Assembly (NCBI GenBank): GCA_035606355.1
Contig: DATNFO010000018.1
Coordinates: 1 to 64,000 of the forward strand
Length of the DNA stretch: 64,000 nt
From: Sulfopaludibacter sp035606355
GTDB taxonomy: Bacteria > Acidobacteriota > Terriglobia > Bryobacterales > Bryobacteraceae
Direction: 5' to 3'
Under the pieces are notes generated by a model. It ran no database searches, was not told the origin of the DNA, and saw only the letters and a program-made list of their open reading frames with translations. Below are positions 43,675 to 52,218 of this stretch, in pieces. Each line of letters begins with the position of its first letter. Position 1 is the first letter of the stretch. A program made the position numbers and the translations under genes.

Positions 43675-44474
43675 GGCCTGAACCTGCCGGTCAATATCCA
43701 AAAATTGGAGGGCGGCCGCTGCTTGTGCCACCGCGCTTTCCACGGCCGCATGGCCCATTGCCAGCCGTACCACGGCCGGTCAATGGTCCACGAAATTCCG
43801 AGGTCGCGAGCCAGTTCGTCGAGCATTTGCAGGTCGAAATACTCGATGCTCGGCAGCGTATCGGAAGGGAAGCCGTACGTCTTCTGAAAATTCTTGTGGC
43901 GCTCGCGCACCATCGCTTCGCCGTGCTGATGCAGCCTGTAGACCGGCGAATCTATGATCGTGAAGCAGCCCTCAGGCGAAAGGCACCGGCGAATTTCCGT
44001 CAGCGTTCGCCGGTAATCCGCCGAATAGTGGATGGACGCGTTGTAGATCGCCAGATCCACGCTGCCGGCGGCGAACGGTAGATCGTCGAACTCGGCATTG
44101 ATGCGCGGAAACGGCGTCTCAGCCTGATAATGCCGCCCCGCCGCGAGCCCATCGAGTGAATCCGTCAGAATATCCACGGCCAGCGGCTGGTGACCCCGCA
44201 GCGCCATCCGATAGCTCAACCAGCAGTTTCCCGCGCCCAGATCCGCGATCCGTAGCGGACGCGCGATGCGCTTTTCCATGCGAGGCAGCACGCGACGCTC
44301 CAGGTACCGGAAGCTCTTCGCGCGGATGTTCCACTGGTCCTGCAGGCGGCCCGTGATGTCGCGGAAAGGCAGCGCCAGGTAGTACGCGGAATCGTGCGAT
44401 CCGCGGCCCTCTGCGTGGCGAATCTTGATGTAATCGTCGAGGAACTGGCGGCGCGCGCTGGCGAGCATAGTCAT
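43671..44474 (-). CDS. SAM-dependent methyltransferase 2 of the radical-SAM operon
   Basis: A 267-aa class I methyltransferase starting MTMLASARRQFLDDYI. Motif I is IADLGAGNCW, followed by AVDIL and the motif VDLAIYNASIHY. An N-terminal extension of about 90 residues precedes the SAM fold and may shape the acceptor site. Both ends overlap neighbours by ATGA. The acceptor is unknown; the GAGNCW variant is characteristic of small-molecule methyltransferases of this shape. Confidence 0.86.
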   Translation of the reverse strand: MTMLASARRQFLDDYIKIRHAEGRGSHDSAYYLALPFRDITGRLQDQWNIRAKSFRYLERRVLPRMEKRIARPLRIADLGAGNCWLSYRMALRGHQPLAVDILTDSLDGLAAGRHYQAETPFPRINAEFDDLPFAAGSVDLAIYNASIHYSADYRRTLTEIRRCLSPEGCFTIIDSPVYRLHQHGEAMVRERHKNFQKTYGFPSDTLPSIEYFDLQMLDELARDLGISWTIDRPWYGWQWAMRPWKARWHKQRPPSNFWILTGRFRP

Positions 44475-45187
44475 TTCCTCTCGAAGATCAGCAGCCGGTG
44501 ATCCGCGCAACACCGCAGCGGCACAAACCGGTCCGCCATCTCCAGCACGCGCACCAGTTGCCGCGGCAGCTTGACGTACGAAGGCGGCACAAGCATCCCG
44601 ATTCCGATCCAGCGCTTGAGCGTGAAGTCCCGCGAGAACGTTTCACGAAGCTCCCGCACACTCGGATAAGCAATCTCGCCCGCGCGCCCAGGCATGCGCC
44701 GGAATGCTTTTCCGAACTTCCCGTGCAGCAAATAATAGCCTGTCTCCCACAGGCAGAAGCGCCCGATGATACACACGGCAACGGCGCCGCCAGGCTTGAC
44801 GATGCGGCCCAGTGAGCGCGCCACCATCGCGGCATCTGTTACGCAATTGAGCGCGCCGAAATTGGAAATCGCGCCATCAAACTGCGCCGGCCACAGCATT
44901 CCGATCTGTTCCGCGGCGAGCACTTGCGTCGAAAACCCGCCGCGCGCCGCCGCCTGCGCCACCATCGCGCGGGATGCGTCGGCCGCGTGCACCGTAATTC
45001 CGCGTGCCGCAAAGTGCCTGGCGTCCTCCCCGGTGCCGCACCCGACATCCAGCAGCCGGTCGCCCGCGCGAAACAGCCCGTCTACCGCGCGCCACACCGC
45101 GTTGCGCTGCGCGCGACCCACTGCCGTGGTGGTCCACAACTCGTCATAACGGGCGGCGAGCGAATCGAACAGAGCGGCGCTGCTCAT
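44471..45187 (-). CDS. SAM-dependent methyltransferase 3 of the radical-SAM operon
   Basis: A 238-aa class I methyltransferase starting MSSAALFDSLAARYDEL. Motif I is LLDVGCGTGED, followed by HAADASRAM and AISNFGALN. A C-terminal alpha/beta extension (WIGIGMLVPPSYV, then DRFVPLRC) is long and hydrophobic. Overlaps both neighbours by ATGA. The three methyltransferases have different motif II regions, so they probably methylate different positions. Confidence 0.87.
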   Translation of the reverse strand: MSSAALFDSLAARYDELWTTTAVGRAQRNAVWRAVDGLFRAGDRLLDVGCGTGEDARHFAARGITVHAADASRAMVAQAAARGGFSTQVLAAEQIGMLWPAQFDGAISNFGALNCVTDAAMVARSLGRIVKPGGAVAVCIIGRFCLWETGYYLLHGKFGKAFRRMPGRAGEIAYPSVRELRETFSRDFTLKRWIGIGMLVPPSYVKLPRQLVRVLEMADRFVPLRCCADHRLLIFERK

Positions 45188-46488
45188 GCCTCCACCTCGT
45201 CGTACGCGGCCTGCAAACCTTGCCGCGCAAGTTCCGCTTCGCTCGCAGAGCTGCTCTGCAGCAACCGGTCCGCGTATTGATAGAAGCGCCGCGAGTGGCG
45301 CCCGCGAATCTTCACGTCGCGATCCGTGCCCGCCTGCCATTCCCCAAGCTGCACCAGCTTTTCAGAAACCTCTTCGTAATACGGCGTGCCCTTGATGGGG
45401 TAGCTCACGGTCGTAAAAAACAGATCGGGCTCGCACGCCTTCACATGCTCATACGTGGCTTCTATGTCGCTGAGTTCTTCGCCTTCATAGCCCCACATGA
45501 AGAACATGCCCGTGCGAATTCCGTTCGCCTTCAACTCCGCCACCGCGTTGCGAACCTGCGCGATCGTGACCCCGCGCTCCATCGCATCCAGCAAACGCTG
45601 GCTCCCGCTCTCGCTGCCGATCCACACCCGGTAACAGCCCAGCTCGGCCAGTTGCGCCGCCACTCGCGCATTCATCCGGTCCGCGCGCGTGATGCATTCG
45701 AACGGCACCCGCAGCCCGCGCCGTTTCATCTCCACCGCGTATTTATTGAGCCATCCGTGATGAATCGTAAACACGTCGTCGGCGAGCCACAACTGCTCCG
45801 GCGCGTAACGCCCCACGATCCACTCCACTTCCTCCGCCACACCCGCCGCCGACCGCCGCCGGTGCGTCTTGCCGAACGTCGAGTGGCTGCACCAGCGGCA
45901 GTGATACGGACATCCGCGCGCCGTAATCAACGATACCGATCCAACCCCGTGCCGTTCGCGCCATGCCGACAGATAGCGCTCGATATCGATGCGCTCGCGG
46001 TCCGGCCATGGCTGCGCGTCCAGATCGGCCAGCAACTGTCCCGGACCCGTGCTGCCGCCCGCCAGCATCAGTCCCGCAACCTGATCCAGCGGCGTACCGC
46101 GCAAAATCGCTTCCAGCGCGAGTTCGCCCTCGCCCATTACGACCGCCGCCGCGCCCGCCGCCAGATACTCCTGCGGATAATTAGCAGGCTCCGGACCACC
46201 CGCTATGACGCGCCATCCGCACGCCGCCGCGTGACGAATAATCGCCACCGCATTCGGACGCGTCATCAGGTTCGCGTACACTCCGAGCGTCGAAGGCCGC
46301 TCCGTCTTCAGGATGCGAAACAGTTCCTCGCGCGAGCCGAAGGTGGAATCGTAGATCTCCACTCCGAAGCCCGCCGCCCGCAGGTGCGACGAAAGGTACA
46401 GAATGCCGAGCGGCGCGTACGGCTTCATAATCTGAAGCTCTTTCGCGTCCTCGTTCAGAAAGTATCCGTGGGTCAGCAGGAGATCCAT
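45184..46488 (-). CDS. B12-binding-type radical SAM protein 2
   Basis: A 434-aa protein starting MDLLLTHGYFLNEDAKEL. The N-terminal cobalamin-type domain (about 1-140) ends at VVMGEGELAL. The radical SAM motif is C193-x3-C197-x2-C200 (CPYHCRWC) with the following STFGKTHRRRS, a feature shared with protein 3. Barrel strands LWLADDVF and VWIGSESGSQ follow. It overlaps the end of protein 3 by 16 nt and the next methyltransferase by ATGA. Proteins 2 and 3 look like duplicated relatives that have diverged. Confidence 0.9.
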   Translation of the reverse strand: MDLLLTHGYFLNEDAKELQIMKPYAPLGILYLSSHLRAAGFGVEIYDSTFGSREELFRILKTERPSTLGVYANLMTRPNAVAIIRHAAACGWRVIAGGPEPANYPQEYLAAGAAAVVMGEGELALEAILRGTPLDQVAGLMLAGGSTGPGQLLADLDAQPWPDRERIDIERYLSAWRERHGVGSVSLITARGCPYHCRWCSHSTFGKTHRRRSAAGVAEEVEWIVGRYAPEQLWLADDVFTIHHGWLNKYAVEMKRRGLRVPFECITRADRMNARVAAQLAELGCYRVWIGSESGSQRLLDAMERGVTIAQVRNAVAELKANGIRTGMFFMWGYEGEELSDIEATYEHVKACEPDLFFTTVSYPIKGTPYYEEVSEKLVQLGEWQAGTDRDVKIRGRHSRRFYQYADRLLQSSSASEAELARQGLQAAYDEVEA

Positions 46489-47879
46489 AAGGGCATCTTC
46501 CGCGCGCAGGATTCCTTCAGCGCGAACACGTTTTCCCACGCGCTTGCCGCCGCGCTACGGCCGTCGCGCACCTCCGCGTGAAGGGCATCCGCCAGCGCTC
46601 GATAGAAATCCGTGGTGAACGCGCCTTGAAACATCATGTCCAGGTCGTCCGAATCGGCCCAATTTTCTTTTGGTCCGATTTGGCTCGAAACCATCTCATG
46701 AAACGCGGTGCCGGGCAGCGGATACGATACCGAAACCCCGATGTCGTCAGGCCGCGTCTCCCGCACCAGCGCGATGGTCTTTTCGATTTCCTTCCACGTC
46801 TCGCCGGGGTATCCGAACTGCAAAAAGAAGCATGCGCGGATTCCGTGGCGCCGCAGATTCTCCCGCGCTTCGAACACCTGCCACAGCCGCGTGCCCTTGT
46901 CCATCGCGTCCAAAATATCCTGCGCGCCGGATTCCACGCCCATCCAAACCTCGTCGCAGCCCGCACGCCGCAAATCAGCCACCGTCTGCCGCGTCATCAG
47001 GTCGCACCGCGACTGCATCTTGAACGGAATGCGCGCATCCAGCCGCTCGATCTCTTCGGCGAACTGATGCGTCCATTGTTGCGAGAGCGCGAAGATGTCG
47101 TCCGCGAACCACAGACGGTCCGGCGCGAACCGCTTCTTGATCTCCGCGATTTCCTCCGCCACCAGTTTTGCCGACCGGCAGTGATACGTATCGCCCCAGA
47201 TCGGCTTCGCGCACCAGTTGCAGCGGTACGGGCATCCTCGACTCGAAACCACATTCATGCAAAAGTGGCCGTGCGCCGCCTGCCATGCCGCGCGATACGG
47301 CGCGGCGTCCACCAGGTCCCAGGCCGGCATCGGCAGCGCATCCAGGTTCGAAATCGGAGGGCGGCGTGGAGTGTGCCGTTCCGTTCCGGCCGCCGCATCC
47401 CAAAAGGACAGGCTGCGAATCTGCACCGCCGCGCCCGCGCCTTCCAGCACCAGCCGCGCGACTTCGAGAATCGATTCCTCCAGCTCACCCGCGAGGACGA
47501 ACGAAAATCCCGCGCGCAGGTACTCCGCCGCGCGATCGCTCGCGTCCGATCCGTTGACGATGCACGGTACCCCCGCCTCGCGAGCGGTCCGCGCCATCCA
47601 CAGCGCCAGTTCGCGATTCCGCAGCAGGCACATCTTCGTCAGAAAGTTGAAATTGTCTTCGCACACCGCCACCAGCCGCGGACGGTGCTGCTCCAACGCA
47701 CGCGCGAAGCCCGCTTCCGGCTCCTGCAGCGTCGCATCGAAAAGTGCGACCTCATAGCTGGCCTCACGCAGGCACGCGGCCGCAACCAGAGTTTGCAGCG
47801 GCGGATACGGCTGCATCTTGCGCACCTGTTTCCGGTCGTTGAACAGGTGATTGGAATGCGTGAGAAGAATATCCGCCAT
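46473..47879 (-). CDS. B12-binding-type radical SAM protein 3
   Basis: A 468-aa protein. The N-terminal domain (about 1-150) reads MADILLTHSNHLFNDRKQV and LAGELEESIL. The radical SAM motif is C216-x3-C220-x2-C223 (CPYRCNWC), followed by AKPIWGDTYHCRS. Barrel strands LWFADDIF and VWMGVESGAQ match protein 2. No DxHxxG is visible. It is 8 nt after protein 4. The arrangement CPYRCNWCAKPIWG resembles enzymes that build or alter complex small molecules, but the reaction is unknown. Confidence 0.9.
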   Translation of the reverse strand: MADILLTHSNHLFNDRKQVRKMQPYPPLQTLVAAACLREASYEVALFDATLQEPEAGFARALEQHRPRLVAVCEDNFNFLTKMCLLRNRELALWMARTAREAGVPCIVNGSDASDRAAEYLRAGFSFVLAGELEESILEVARLVLEGAGAAVQIRSLSFWDAAAGTERHTPRRPPISNLDALPMPAWDLVDAAPYRAAWQAAHGHFCMNVVSSRGCPYRCNWCAKPIWGDTYHCRSAKLVAEEIAEIKKRFAPDRLWFADDIFALSQQWTHQFAEEIERLDARIPFKMQSRCDLMTRQTVADLRRAGCDEVWMGVESGAQDILDAMDKGTRLWQVFEARENLRRHGIRACFFLQFGYPGETWKEIEKTIALVRETRPDDIGVSVSYPLPGTAFHEMVSSQIGPKENWADSDDLDMMFQGAFTTDFYRALADALHAEVRDGRSAAASAWENVFALKESCARKMPLWISC

Positions 47880-47887
47880 GGGGCCCC

Positions 47888-49435
47888 CTAGCAGGTCACC
47901 GGCTCAGCCGATAACTGATGCGCGTCCACCTTCGGCTTGGGCGGCGTCAGCCACTTCTGTGCCGTTTTGCGCGCCCACAGGTCCACCGGCAATGCGTACA
48001 CGTGATGGTCCAGCCGCCAGCGGGCGGGCCCGCTGATCAGCTCGAAGATCAGCCGGCTGAGCGCCGGAGTGCGATATTTTCCGATCGGCACGCGATGGAA
48101 TGCCACACGCATATATTCGCGCATATTCTGCACGCGCGTGTGCTCGCGGCCCTTCAGCCACGGCAGCACCGTATAGCGCGGGAAGAAATCCGCCCAGCCT
48201 TCCAGCGACCGCGGCACTTCGATTCCCAATTCGAACGCGTGCTTCATCACCGGACTGCCGGGATACGGCGTGAAAATGTTCGTCCAGAATTCCGCTCCCG
48301 GATACTTGCGGCAGATGTTCATCATCAACTGCACGGATTCGCGGCGCTCCACTTCCGTCTCGCCGGGATACCCGAAGATGAGGTTGAAACTCGGCCGTAT
48401 GCCGGCAGCGTGCAACCGCTCCGCCGCGCCGTAGATGGAGTCGAGCGTTTGGAAATCTTTGCCCATCAGATGCATCATGCGCTTGGAGCCGGTGTCGGCG
48501 CCTTGCGACATCTGCGTGAGTCCGGAGCGGCGCAGCAGCTTCAGTTCCTCCACGCTCAACCGCATCACCAGATTCGTGGATGCCTGAATGCTCCAGTCGA
48601 ACTTAACGCCGCGGCGCACCAGTCCTTCGGCGATGCCCACAGCGCGGTCGCGATCCACCAGGAAATTGTCGTCCACAATCCAGAGCAGCTCCAGGTTGTT
48701 GCGGCTCACCAGTTCGGTGGTCTCTTCCACAACCTGATCCGGATCGAGGGCGTTCCACTTCCGGCCGTACACGCCGTCGTTTGTGCAATAGCCGCAGTTA
48801 TACGGGCACGCCAGGCTCGATGTATACATCGCCCAGCGCCGGCCGCATACGCGCTCATAAGCGTCGAAATCGGCGAGCTGGTACGCCTTGGGAGGCATCT
48901 CCTTCAGCGGCCTCAAAGCGCGCGCGGGGTTGAACGTCACCCGTCCGTCTTCTTTGTACCCGACCCCCGCGATGCCTTTCAGCGATTCGCCGGCCTCCAG
49001 ATGCCGCACCACGTCCAGCAGCGCTTCTTCGCCTTGACCGACCACGATGGCATCGACGTATTCCGCCGCGAGCGTCTGGTCCGGCAGCAGCGAGGGATGC
49101 CAGCCGCCCAGCACGATCGGCATGTTTGGATAAATACGTTTCACTTCGCGGGCGATCTGCACCGTCTCGCGAATCATCGGACCCGTCACCAGCGACACGC
49201 ACAGGCAGATGGCGTCTTGCAGTTCCTCGATGACGCGCTTCTGGAAATTCGGAGTGATGGTGGAATCCACCAGCTTCACCTGATATCCGGCCCGCAGCAA
49301 CGGTGTGGAAACCGCGAGTATGCCTAATGGAGCCGTGGCTTCCTGGCTGGAAAAGGCCGGGAAGAAGAATACGATCTTCTTTTTCTGCACCCTGGGGATG
49401 GCTGCCATGGTTTTAGCTTGAGTCACTGTGCCCAT
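47888..49435 (-). CDS. B12-binding-type radical SAM protein 4
   Basis: A 515-aa protein. The cobalamin-type domain (about 18-150: IVFFFPAFSSQE, PIVLGGWHPSL, VVGQGEEALL) precedes the radical SAM core with C210-x3-C214-x2-C217 (CPYNCGYC). The strand LLWIVDDNF and the segment MSQGADTGS follow. The start may be 49435 or the ATG at 49408 (MAAIPRVQKKK); neither has a clear ribosome-binding site. A tail of about 90 residues after the barrel is extra. It follows the P450 gene by 25 nt. Confidence 0.9.
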   Translation of the reverse strand: MGTVTQAKTMAAIPRVQKKKIVFFFPAFSSQEATAPLGILAVSTPLLRAGYQVKLVDSTITPNFQKRVIEELQDAICLCVSLVTGPMIRETVQIAREVKRIYPNMPIVLGGWHPSLLPDQTLAAEYVDAIVVGQGEEALLDVVRHLEAGESLKGIAGVGYKEDGRVTFNPARALRPLKEMPPKAYQLADFDAYERVCGRRWAMYTSSLACPYNCGYCTNDGVYGRKWNALDPDQVVEETTELVSRNNLELLWIVDDNFLVDRDRAVGIAEGLVRRGVKFDWSIQASTNLVMRLSVEELKLLRRSGLTQMSQGADTGSKRMMHLMGKDFQTLDSIYGAAERLHAAGIRPSFNLIFGYPGETEVERRESVQLMMNICRKYPGAEFWTNIFTPYPGSPVMKHAFELGIEVPRSLEGWADFFPRYTVLPWLKGREHTRVQNMREYMRVAFHRVPIGKYRTPALSRLIFELISGPARWRLDHHVYALPVDLWARKTAQKWLTPPKPKVDAHQLSAEPVTC

Positions 49436-49460
49436 TGGAGTTGTGGCGAGTTTGTAAAAC

Positions 49461-50465
49461 TTACGCTAAAAGTGTTACATTTATCGAGCTCGGAAACCAG
49501 AACCCCGACCCGACGTGCCATGCGCCCGCGTTTTCCAGGCGCGCTTCCTTGAACATCGATACCAGCGCCGCCGTCGCTACTGCCAGCGCCATCCGAATGG
49601 GGCCCGCGCCCACGCACGAATTTCTCCCCGAGCCCAGCGACACCTGAGTGGCGATGCTGCGCGTCACATCCAGCCGGTTCGGGTCCGCGAACTGCTCGGG
49701 GTCGCGATTTGCGGAGGCGAGCATCAGCATCACCAGATCACCTTCCTTTATTGTCGCGCCGCCGATCTCCACCGCGGCGGTTGAGCGGCGATACACACGC
49801 CGCACGACTCCGCCGTACCGCAGCAACTCCTCCACTGCGCCCGGCATGAGTTCGGGAGACTCCCGCAGCCTCGCAAACTCGGCGGGGTGCCGCAACAGCG
49901 CCAGCCACGAATTGCTCAGCAGCCTCGGGAGTGTCTGGGAAAAGGCCACGAACGTCGGTTCCCCCATGGGCACGGAGGCCTTCTCGAAGACGCTTTCGAG
50001 CTCTTTCGTTGCGATCGCAGCGTCTTCCAAAACAGGCGATCCATCCTTCTCGCCCGTCGCCGCGAACACGCGCCGGCTCAAAGCTCCGAGCCTCTCGCGC
50101 TCTTCCGCGCACATGCCGGTCGCGAACATCGCCAGGCTCAAACCCCACGGCAGGGCGAATTCGCTCAGCAAGTCCGCGGTCCGGCAGCTGAGAGCGTTCA
50201 GGATTGTTCGCGCCTCTTCTTCCGCCTGCGGACGCCACTGTGTCAACCGCGCCGGAGAAAACCGCGCCAGCACGTCGGCGCGCAATTTCAAACGGCCAGC
50301 CTCGTCGCGAGAATCGCGAACAATTTTCTGGCCCGCGCCCACGTTCCACAACTGTGGATGCTGCAAGCCTGCCAGCACATCGGCGTAGCGGCTCAAGACC
50401 CAGGCGCCTTTGGCGTCGTCGAAGTAAGCCGGCCGCGGCGCATCGGGATGAAAGTTATCGGGCAT
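49461..50465 (-). CDS. Cytochrome P450 with atypical I-helix
   Basis: A 334-aa P450, shorter than the usual about 400 aa. The heme loop is LGSGRNSCVGAG with C284. The K-helix ExxR is E213-x2-R216 (VEELLRYGG), and later landmarks VMLMLASANRDPEQF and DPNRLDVTRS are canonical. The I-helix, normally AGxxT, reads FVAFSQTLPRLLSNS (about 173-187) and lacks the acid/alcohol pair, so oxygen activation may be altered. The first 10 residues (MPDNFHPDAP) have an upstream near-copy beyond a hairpin array. It is the first gene of the operon. Confidence 0.85.
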   Translation of the reverse strand: MPDNFHPDAPRPAYFDDAKGAWVLSRYADVLAGLQHPQLWNVGAGQKIVRDSRDEAGRLKLRADVLARFSPARLTQWRPQAEEEARTILNALSCRTADLLSEFALPWGLSLAMFATGMCAEERERLGALSRRVFAATGEKDGSPVLEDAAIATKELESVFEKASVPMGEPTFVAFSQTLPRLLSNSWLALLRHPAEFARLRESPELMPGAVEELLRYGGVVRRVYRRSTAAVEIGGATIKEGDLVMLMLASANRDPEQFADPNRLDVTRSIATQVSLGSGRNSCVGAGPIRMALAVATAALVSMFKEARLENAGAWHVGSGFWFPSSINVTLLA

Positions 50466-50479
50466 TCTCTCCCGCCGAT

Positions 50480-50621
50480 CTACGTTCCACGTAGCGACCG
50501 GTCTCCAGACCGGTTGCAGGCGAACGAAGTTCGCCCGGGCGAGCTGCGCTCGCCGCAACAGGAAAGATTCCTGTTGCCACGTGCCGACAGGAATCCTTCC
50601 TGTCGGGTCGCGCGGAGCGCG
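50480..50621. repeat. Array of seven short hairpins
   Basis: Seven inverted repeats follow one another. They are CTACG/CGTAG (50480-50494), ACCGGTCT/AGACCGGT (50497-50514), GGCGAAC/GTTCGCC (50519-50535), GGCGAGC/GCTCGCC (50538-50554), GCAACAGGAA/TTCCTGTTGC (50555-50577), CCGACAGGAA/TTCCTGTCGG (50584-50606) and CGCGC/GCGCG (50609-50621). The last five have loops of exactly 3 nt. The second is shared with 23296-23321. The flanks carry a direct repeat, ATCGGGATGAAAGTTA, near 50441 and 50635. The rest of the gap to 50770 shows no other gene. Confidence 0.9.
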
Positions 50622-50770
50622 GCTGCCGGCGGCGGATCGGGATGAAAGTTACTCTCCATGTTCCGAATCGTTGGGCCGGTCATCGCGACCATTCACTACT
50701 GTACGCGTACATGGACGCGATGCGCTACCCAGCCACGAACGCATCGCGACAATCGAGCTAACATCTTAAG

Positions 50771-51931
50771 TTGCCGAACCCCTGGTTGCACTGCCCCGGA
50801 CTTCCCCGTCATGTGGCCGCCGTGCTCGCGGCGCTCCATCTGCGCGACCCGCAACCCGACGCGCTGCTCGCCCTCAGTCCGCAAGAGCGCTCCGCCGCCC
50901 TCGACTACTGCGATCGCGAAGCTCTTACGCTCCTTCTTCGCGACATCCTCCCCGAAGACGTCGCCCCCCGCGCCGCGAAGAACCTGCGCCGCCTCCGCAC
51001 CGCCGAACAAACCTACCGCGACCTTCTCGCCCTGCCCGTCGATTTCGTCGCGCTGAAAGGCATCACCCAATGCGATCTCTTCGGCATCCGCCCGCAGGAC
51101 CGCGCGCAATACGATATCGATCTCTACATCCCCCGCGAAACCGTAGAAGCCGCGCGCGACGCTCTGCACGCTCGCAACTACGAAACCATCGCCGGCATGG
51201 AGAAGTTCCCCACGGACCATCTTCCCGGCCTTTTCCCGCGAACCGCTTGGCGCTGGCGCGGCGATTACTTCGACCCCGAGATGCCGCTCGCCGTCGAACT
51301 GCATTTCCGCTTCTGGAATCCGCAACTGCAGCGGCTGCCCGCAACCGGAGTCGAGGAGTTCTGGACTCGCCGGACGCATCGCACGATCGGCGGCGTCGAG
51401 ATTCCCGTGCTCTACCCCCAGGACGCTGTGGCGTACGCCGCGCTGCATCTGCTTCGCCACCTCCTGCACGGAAGCACGCGAGTGTTCCATGTCTATGAAG
51501 TCGCGAGCCTGCTGCAAAACCGCGCGCGCGATGAAATGTTCTGGAAGGAGTGGCGATCCCTTCACGCGCCGGATCTGCGCCGCCTGCAAACTGTGTCGTT
51601 CCTGTTGAGCGAAGCCTGGTTCGGCTGCGATCTGCCCGCGGCAGTGCGCGAAGAAGCCGCACAATTGCCGCCAAAAACGCGGGCATGGTTCGCGGATTTC
51701 GGGGCCTCGCCGGCGCTGCGTCCGTTCATCCCCAACAAGAAAGAACTCCGCCTGCACTTGAGCCTGCTGCATTCCTGGAAAGACAAAGCCGCCGTGGCGC
51801 GCCGTCGCTTGCTGCCGACGAATCTGCCGCCGCCATCGAGAGCCACGGAAACAGAATCCAGCCGGGTCGTTTACGCGAAGTGGTTCCTAAGCCGCCTCAA
51901 ACACCACATCCTGGCGCTCGTGCGGTGGTAG
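50771..51931 (+). CDS. Nucleotidyltransferase-family protein (PF14907-type)
   Basis: A 386-aa protein with a TTG start. The segment DFVALKGITQCDLFG, then AQYDIDLYIPRETV, carries the D-x-D of the nucleotidyltransferase fold; LAVELHFRFWNP supplies the third carboxylate. This is the uncharacterised NTP_transf_5 family, common beside HprK-related proteins in RiPP and surface-polymer clusters. The last about 60 residues are basic and membrane-associating in character (RLKHHILALVRW). It diverges from the P450 operon across the hairpin array. The function may be attachment of a nucleotide or sugar-phosphate, by family only. Confidence 0.8.
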   Translation: MPNPWLHCPGLPRHVAAVLAALHLRDPQPDALLALSPQERSAALDYCDREALTLLLRDILPEDVAPRAAKNLRRLRTAEQTYRDLLALPVDFVALKGITQCDLFGIRPQDRAQYDIDLYIPRETVEAARDALHARNYETIAGMEKFPTDHLPGLFPRTAWRWRGDYFDPEMPLAVELHFRFWNPQLQRLPATGVEEFWTRRTHRTIGGVEIPVLYPQDAVAYAALHLLRHLLHGSTRVFHVYEVASLLQNRARDEMFWKEWRSLHAPDLRRLQTVSFLLSEAWFGCDLPAAVREEAAQLPPKTRAWFADFGASPALRPFIPNKKELRLHLSLLHSWKDKAAVARRRLLPTNLPPPSRATETESSRVVYAKWFLSRLKHHILALVRW

Positions 51932-51935
51932 CTCG

Positions 51936-52190
51936 GTGCACCTTTTACCGCTCCTTTACGCGTTTGTGAAAAAATCGAGTTGTTTCCGTATCTCCTGCAC
52001 CGTTTACCGCTCCCTTACGGTCACGGCTTCGTATGTGGTTGATTCCGCTAACGGAGCCGTGACCGTGAGGGAGCGGTAAACGGTGCATCGAAAGGCGGAT
52101 GGAGCGCCACGAGAACAGCAGCCGGATTTTTTTTAGCCCCGTTACGAAGCGGTAAAAGGTGCATCGAAAGGCGGATGGAGCGCGACGAGG
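51936..52190. repeat. Palindromic interspersed repeat, locus 3
   Basis: Near-perfect 35-nt arms at 51996-52030 and 52049-52083 enclose an 18-nt loop that is the reverse complement, with few changes, of the loop at locus 1. Outer units follow: CACCTTTTACCGCTCCTT (51938-51955) on the left and GAAGCGGTAAAAGGTG (52147-52162) on the right. Modules with ATCGAAAGGCGGATGGAGCG are repeated. The locus separates the convergent nucleotidyltransferase and sugar-transferase genes. Confidence 0.9.
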
Positions 52191-52218
52191 ACCAAGGAGC
52201 GCTAAATACTGCCGCCCG

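Noticed and set aside
50480..50621. CRISPR array
   Set aside because: The hairpins differ in sequence and length and have no unique spacers of constant size; no cas genes are nearby.
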